Source: Saccopteryx bilineata
Taxonomy: Eukaryota > Chordata > Mammalia > Chiroptera > Emballonuridae
NCBI RefSeq assembly: GCF_036850765.1
Contig: NC_089493.1
Coordinates: forward strand, 166,777,640 to 166,841,639
Reading direction: 5' to 3'
Length of the DNA: 64,000 nucleotides
Shown here: piece by piece, positions 59,606 to 64,000 of the stretch
How the letters are laid out: each line of letters begins with the position of its first letter
Numbering within the stretch: position 1 is the stretch's first letter
Translations under genes and position numbers: made by a program
Notes under the pieces: generated by a model
The model's database searches: none
What the model was told of the DNA's origin: nothing
What the model saw: only the letters and a program-made list of their open reading frames with translations

Positions 59606-59629
59606 GGACTCTGAGCGCCGCTGTCGGCC
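59606..59629 (+). promoter_or_regulatory. CSE of the B6 promoter
   Basis: Reads GACTCTGAGCGCCGCTGTCG followed by GCC, with GCTGCAGTTCCAC upstream. It combines an A-like left half (CTGAGCG) with a B-like right half (GTCGGCC). Confidence 0.87.
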
Positions 59630-59876
59630 AGTGCAGGTCAAGCGCTCACGCCCGGGATTCTTTAGCCTCCAGCCTAGGATTTCCTGCGCAGCCACCAACA
59701 CTGAGAGAAGGAATCCCGCTTACACAGTGAAGGTCCTGGCCGCGCAGACTCTTCCTAGCACAAACGGATTCCCTGCTGCGTCTGTCCTGAGCCGAATGCT
59801 CTTTCGGTGACGCTGTGGTGTACAGTTTCTTCCGCTTTCCAGAAGGACTGGGACCCAGCGAGAACTAGAGCGCACA

Positions 59877-62294
59877 ATGGGAGGGAGCTGTGCGCACAGA
59901 TGCGGAGCCCGCCGGCTGCAGGTACTGTTTGCCTTCCTGATGCCTTTGTTCTACCGCGTCCTCTGCGAGCCGATCCGCTACTCGATTCCGGAGGAGCTGC
60001 CTAAGGGCTCGGTGGTGGGGAACCTTGCCAAGGATCTAGGGCTCAGTGTCCTGGAGGTGTCAGCTCGGAAGCTGCGAGTTAGCGCGGAAAAGCTGCTTTT
60101 CAATGTAGACGCGGAGAGCGGGGACTTACTTGTGAAGGACCGGTTAGACCGTGAGCAGATTTGCAAAGAGAGAAGAAGATGTGAGTTGCAGTTGGAAGCC
60201 GTGGTGGAAAATCCCTTAAATATCTTTCATATCGTTGTGAATGTTGAAGATATTAATGACCACGCTCCTCAGTTTGATAAAAAGGAAATACATTTAGAAA
60301 TTTTTGAATCTGTATCCGCAGGTACTCGAATATCCCTGGACCCTGCCACTGACCCCGATATAAACATGAACTCAGTTAAAGATTATCAGATAAATCCTAA
60401 CCTTTATTTCTCATTAATGGTTAGAGTTAATTCCGATGGTGGCAAATACCCAGAGTTATCTCTGGAGAAACCCCTAGACCGGGAAGAGCAGCGATCTCAT
60501 CGCTTGATATTGACTGCTTTGGATGGAGGAGACCCGCCACTAAGTGCGACTGTTCAAATAGAAGTTTTTGTCAGGGACACCAATGATAACCCCCCGGTGT
60601 TCATCAAGGATGAATATAGAGTCAGTGTAAGTGAGAATATGCCCCCTGGGTCCTCTGTATTGCAGGTGACAGCTACTGATCAAGACGAGGGGGTCAATGC
60701 CGAAATAAACTACTTCTTCAGGAGCGCTGCTCAGAGTACGAGGCTCATGTTCACACTGGATGAGAAAACAGGCATGATTAAGAATAACCAGTCCTTGGAT
60801 TTTGAAGATATGGAAAGATATACCATGGAAGTGGAGGCAAAGGACGGAGGTGGTCTCTCTACCCAATGTAAAGTAATCATAGAAATCCTAGATGAAAACG
60901 ACAACAGCCCGGAAATAATCATCACTTCTCTCTCTGATCAGATTTTGGAGGATTCCCACTCAGGAATGGTTGTTGCCCTCTTCAAAACACGGGACAGGGA
61001 TTTCGGAGGAAATGGAGAAGTCATATGTAATATAGAAAGACATGTTCCTTTCAAGATTGACTTCTCTTCTAATAATTATTACAAGCTGGTGACAGATGGG
61101 GCCCTAGACAGAGAGCGGACTCCAGAATACAACATCATCATCACAGCCTCCGATAGGGGCAAGCCGCCCCTCTCCTCAAGCACCACCATCACCCTACACA
61201 TCACCGATGTCAATGACAACGCTCCAGTTTTCCAACAGTCAGCCTACCTGGTCCACGTGCCAGAAAATAACCCGCCCGGAGCCTCCATAGCGCAGGTCAG
61301 CGCCTCTGACCCTGACCTGGGACCCAACGGCCACGTCTCCTACTCCATCGTGGCCAGCGACCTGGAGCCGCGCGCGCTGTCGTCCTACGTGTCGGTGAGC
61401 GCGCAGAGCGGGGTGGTGTTCGCGCAGCGCGCCTTCGACCACGAGCAGCTGCGCGCTTTCGAGCTGACGCTGCAGGCGCGTGACCAGGGCTCGCCCGCGC
61501 TCAGCGCCAACGTCAGCCTGCGCGTGTTAGTGGACGACCGCAACGACAACGCACCTAGGGTGCTGTACCCGGCGCTGGGGCCCGACGGCTCTGCGCTCTT
61601 CGACACAGTGCCGCGCGCGGCCCAGCCCGGCTACCTGGTCACCAAGGTGGTGGCGGTGGATGCGGACTCGGGACACAACGCCTGGCTGTCCTACCACGTG
61701 CTGCAGGCCAGCGAGCCCGGACTGTTCAGCCTCGGGCTGCGCACGGGCGAGGTGCGCACAGCGCGAGCTTTGGGCGACAGGGACGCGGCCCGCCAACGCC
61801 TGCTGGTCGCTGTGCGCGACGGCGGACAGCCACCCTTGTCAGCCACCGCCACGCTACTCCTGGTCTTCGCTGACAGCTTACAGGAGGCCTTGCCGGATCT
61901 TAGCGAACATCCTACGCCCTCGGACCCCCAGGCTGAGCTGCAGTTTTACCTGGTGGTGGCCTTGGCCTTGATCTCCGTGCTCTTCCTCCTCGCGGTGATT
62001 CTGGCGGTCGCCCTGCACCTCCGTCGCTCCTCCAGCCCCTCTGCTTGGGGCTGCTTTCAGCCTAGTGTCTGCTCTAAGTCTGGCCCTGTGGTTCCCCCCA
62101 ACTACAGTGAAGGAACATTGCCCTATTCCTACAATCTGTGCGTTGCCAATACTGGAAAGACAGAGTTTAATTTCCTAAAATGTAGTGAGCCCCAATATTT
62201 CACTCAAGACATAGTTTGCGGCGATTCTCCTGGCGCCTTAGTTCCACTTCATGGTGGGAATGATTTGACTTCACAGCCTGAGACCCTAACACCG
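59877..62294 (+). CDS. PCDHGB6: Protocadherin gamma-B6 variable exon
   Basis: 806 codons to CCG|GTGAGT. Leader MGGSCAHRCGARRLQVLF, mature start near EPIRYSIPEELPKGS. EC1 LSVLEVSARKLRVSAEKL and KERRRCELQLEAVVENPL fit B6/B7; the name B6 comes from position after A9. The EC1-EC2 linker is INDHAP. EC4 has DRDFGGNGE, with Phe for the common Ser. Membrane span from about residue 690. The tail has CSKSGPVVPPNYSEGTLPYS and ends SQPETLTP. A 170-bp stretch over late EC6 and the membrane span is identical to B1 and B2. Confidence 0.9.
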
Positions 62295-64000
62295 GTGAGT
62301 TTCATTTTTGTGTCTTCTGTAGTATTCCACTAGTTTCTCATATTTCAGGCATACTTCATTTTTATATCTAGAATCATTTTTAGAAAATCAATATCTAATC
62401 ACTATCTTCTCTTCTCAGTGTTTACTTTTGGCTGGTTATATTTTTCAAGATTTACTTAGTTCATAAGTTGCTTTATAATTCAAGAAACACTGTCACTAAA
62501 ATGGAGATACCTTGTCAAGCTCAGATTAACAGAACAGAGGCAGTTGTCTTGTCTTCTTATCAAATAAATAAATAATAGCCCATCTATTCAAATCTGCTAA
62601 GATTTAAGATACATTTTCTATATCCTACTAGTGTTTTTAAAGTTTAATAACATTCAGGCACTCATTAAATATCAAAGCATGTACTCCTTTCAAAGAAACA
62701 TTTATTGCAAATAATCTTATCAGTACATTTAGATATATTTTCTTGTTATTTCAATAATTTTAAAGTGTAACTATTGGAGTGGGGACAGAGAACAGATCCA
62801 TGAATTCCTGAAATTATATTCAAAGTTTTACATGTGTGCATTTTTCTTGGGAGAGAGTCAAAATTTTATTTTCATTGCCAAGATTTCTATGGTCCCCAAA
62901 GCTTAATACTAACAACCCTTGAGGAATTTTTCTCTTCAACTTTTGGGCCTTCTGGCTTTCTTCTTATATTTATTTATCTTTTCTGGGAGCTCAAGTTGTA
63001 GTCTTTCCCAATCTTCTTTCCTCTACATTGAAAAGTCTAGAATTTCTAAGAAAGCAAGCAAAATGCTCTTGCCTTTTGCATCCAGTTTGTATTGGAACAT
63101 CTGATATAAAGTCTTTGAAGATAAAAGATAAAAATCTTTGAAAAGTTGCATACTTGGGGCATAGCGACAAATACTTCTGAACAACCTGTTCTCTATCTGA
63201 AAGAAGGAATCTTTAAACCCCTCACCTTTGAGATGAGAACTGCTGCTGGGTTGATGGACACATGCAATTGGAGATGTGTGTACCATTTTGCTTTGGGCTT
63301 CCATACAAAAATGCTAAAAGAAGAGATAATTCAAACTGGCATCAGTGCCCTGATGGAAACAGGTGATCTGACATAAGCACTTAATTTTCACCACTATTTT
63401 CACCACTTAATCTGCACTACTATTTCTAAAATCGTTTATGAAAATTGTAGCACTTGAAATTCCTGTACGGATACTTCTACCCATTACAACACATGTTCCT
63501 CTTGGTTGGTGATTACCTGCTCAATTCATTTAAATATGTCAAGCCAACTTCTAATAATATATACCCAAAATAAAAATACATTAAAATATTCATTGAAGCT
63601 CAATAAAACTATTTTAAAAAATATTTTGAAAACCTTTTATACAATCTTAATGTTAAACAAACTTAATCAGTTAATTAAATCTAAACTAAAAATTCTAAGT
63701 GAATTGTTAGTGGTTTATTTCTTATAGTCTCTATATCAATCCCTAAATATAATTGGACAGTTTAAATCTAAATTTCAAATAAAATTGTAAGACTTTTCTG
63801 AATATATCTAGAATCTGAGAGGAAATAAAGTAAGAAATACCTTTTAAAGTGGATATATTTCTATTGGGAAAATGTGTTGAAATATATATTTAACGAACTA
63901 TTTCATTTAACATTTTATAGTACAGTACTCTCATTCCAATTTATCCTACCTAGTAAAGAAAACTACTAATAGTAGTCGACTTAATGATATTAGCTGAGAA
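62295..64000. other. Sequence downstream of B6
   Basis: AT-rich, with no repeat element or protocadherin sequence that I recognise. By gene order PCDHGA10 and its CSE should follow beyond the window. A 76-codon open frame at 63146-63376 has no recognised similarity. Confidence 0.55.

Noticed and set aside
59877..62294. Naming the last exon B7
   Set aside because: Its EC1 fits both B6 and B7, but it directly follows A9, which gives B6 in the conserved order; a deletion of one pair cannot be excluded from this window alone.
63146..63376. 76-codon frame downstream of B6
   Set aside because: No recognised homology, and within AT-rich spacer; chance open frame most likely.

Overview
This window is a vertebrate, almost certainly mammalian, genomic segment lying inside the clustered protocadherin-gamma (PCDHG) locus. 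It holds twelve large single-exon open frames, all on the + strand. Each encodes a signal peptide, six cadherin (EC) repeats, one membrane span and a short variable cytoplasmic tail, and each ends at a splice donor instead of a proper terminus. They are variable first exons. In the known gene organisation each is spliced in phase 0 to three shared constant exons, which lie far downstream and are not in this window. The interspersed repeats are tRNA-derived SINEs of the type I associate with bats (CCTGACCTGTGGTGGCGCAG and GGCCCTGGCCGGTTGGCTCA heads), plus a non-autonomous hAT element. A bat is therefore the best guess, possibly of the horseshoe-bat group; this rests on recalled repeat consensus and was not searched.

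Layout: the gene order by subfamily is B-A-B-A-B-A-A-B-A-B-A-B. Among mammals this fits one stretch of the cluster, B1-A4-B2-A5-B3-A6-A7-B4-A8-B5-A9-B6, and the sequences agree with that naming gene by gene. Every exon is preceded by its own promoter element (the conserved sequence element, CSE, with a CGCT core) 0.2-0.3 kb upstream of the ATG. Spacers are AT-rich and contain SINEs, several with clear target-site duplications, one hAT element, a 7SL RNA retrocopy without a poly(A) tail, and simple repeats. I see no other genes.

How the genes work together: in the known biology each neuron picks a few of these promoters stochastically through CTCF/cohesin looping to distant enhancers. The chosen isoforms form cis-dimers (EC5-EC6) and recognise matching isoforms in trans (EC1-EC4), giving single-neuron identity, self-avoidance and synapse and survival signals. 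The first CDS entry describes the shared architecture; later entries give only what is specific.

The points most worth a second look are these. (1) A decayed 3' end of a gamma-B exon lies between A6 and A7, exactly where the B/A alternation is broken. (2) A 713-bp block with one mismatch makes B4 and B5 share promoter, 5' UTR, signal peptide and EC1. (3) A 561-bp identical block is shared by B1 and B2. (4) An EC2-EC3 block of about 97% identity is shared by A8 and A9. (5) There is a tail-less 7SL retropseudogene with a perfect 13-bp duplication. Together they show a locus shaped by paired tandem duplication, gene loss and domain-specific gene conversion. I found no evidence of a wholly new kind of system.
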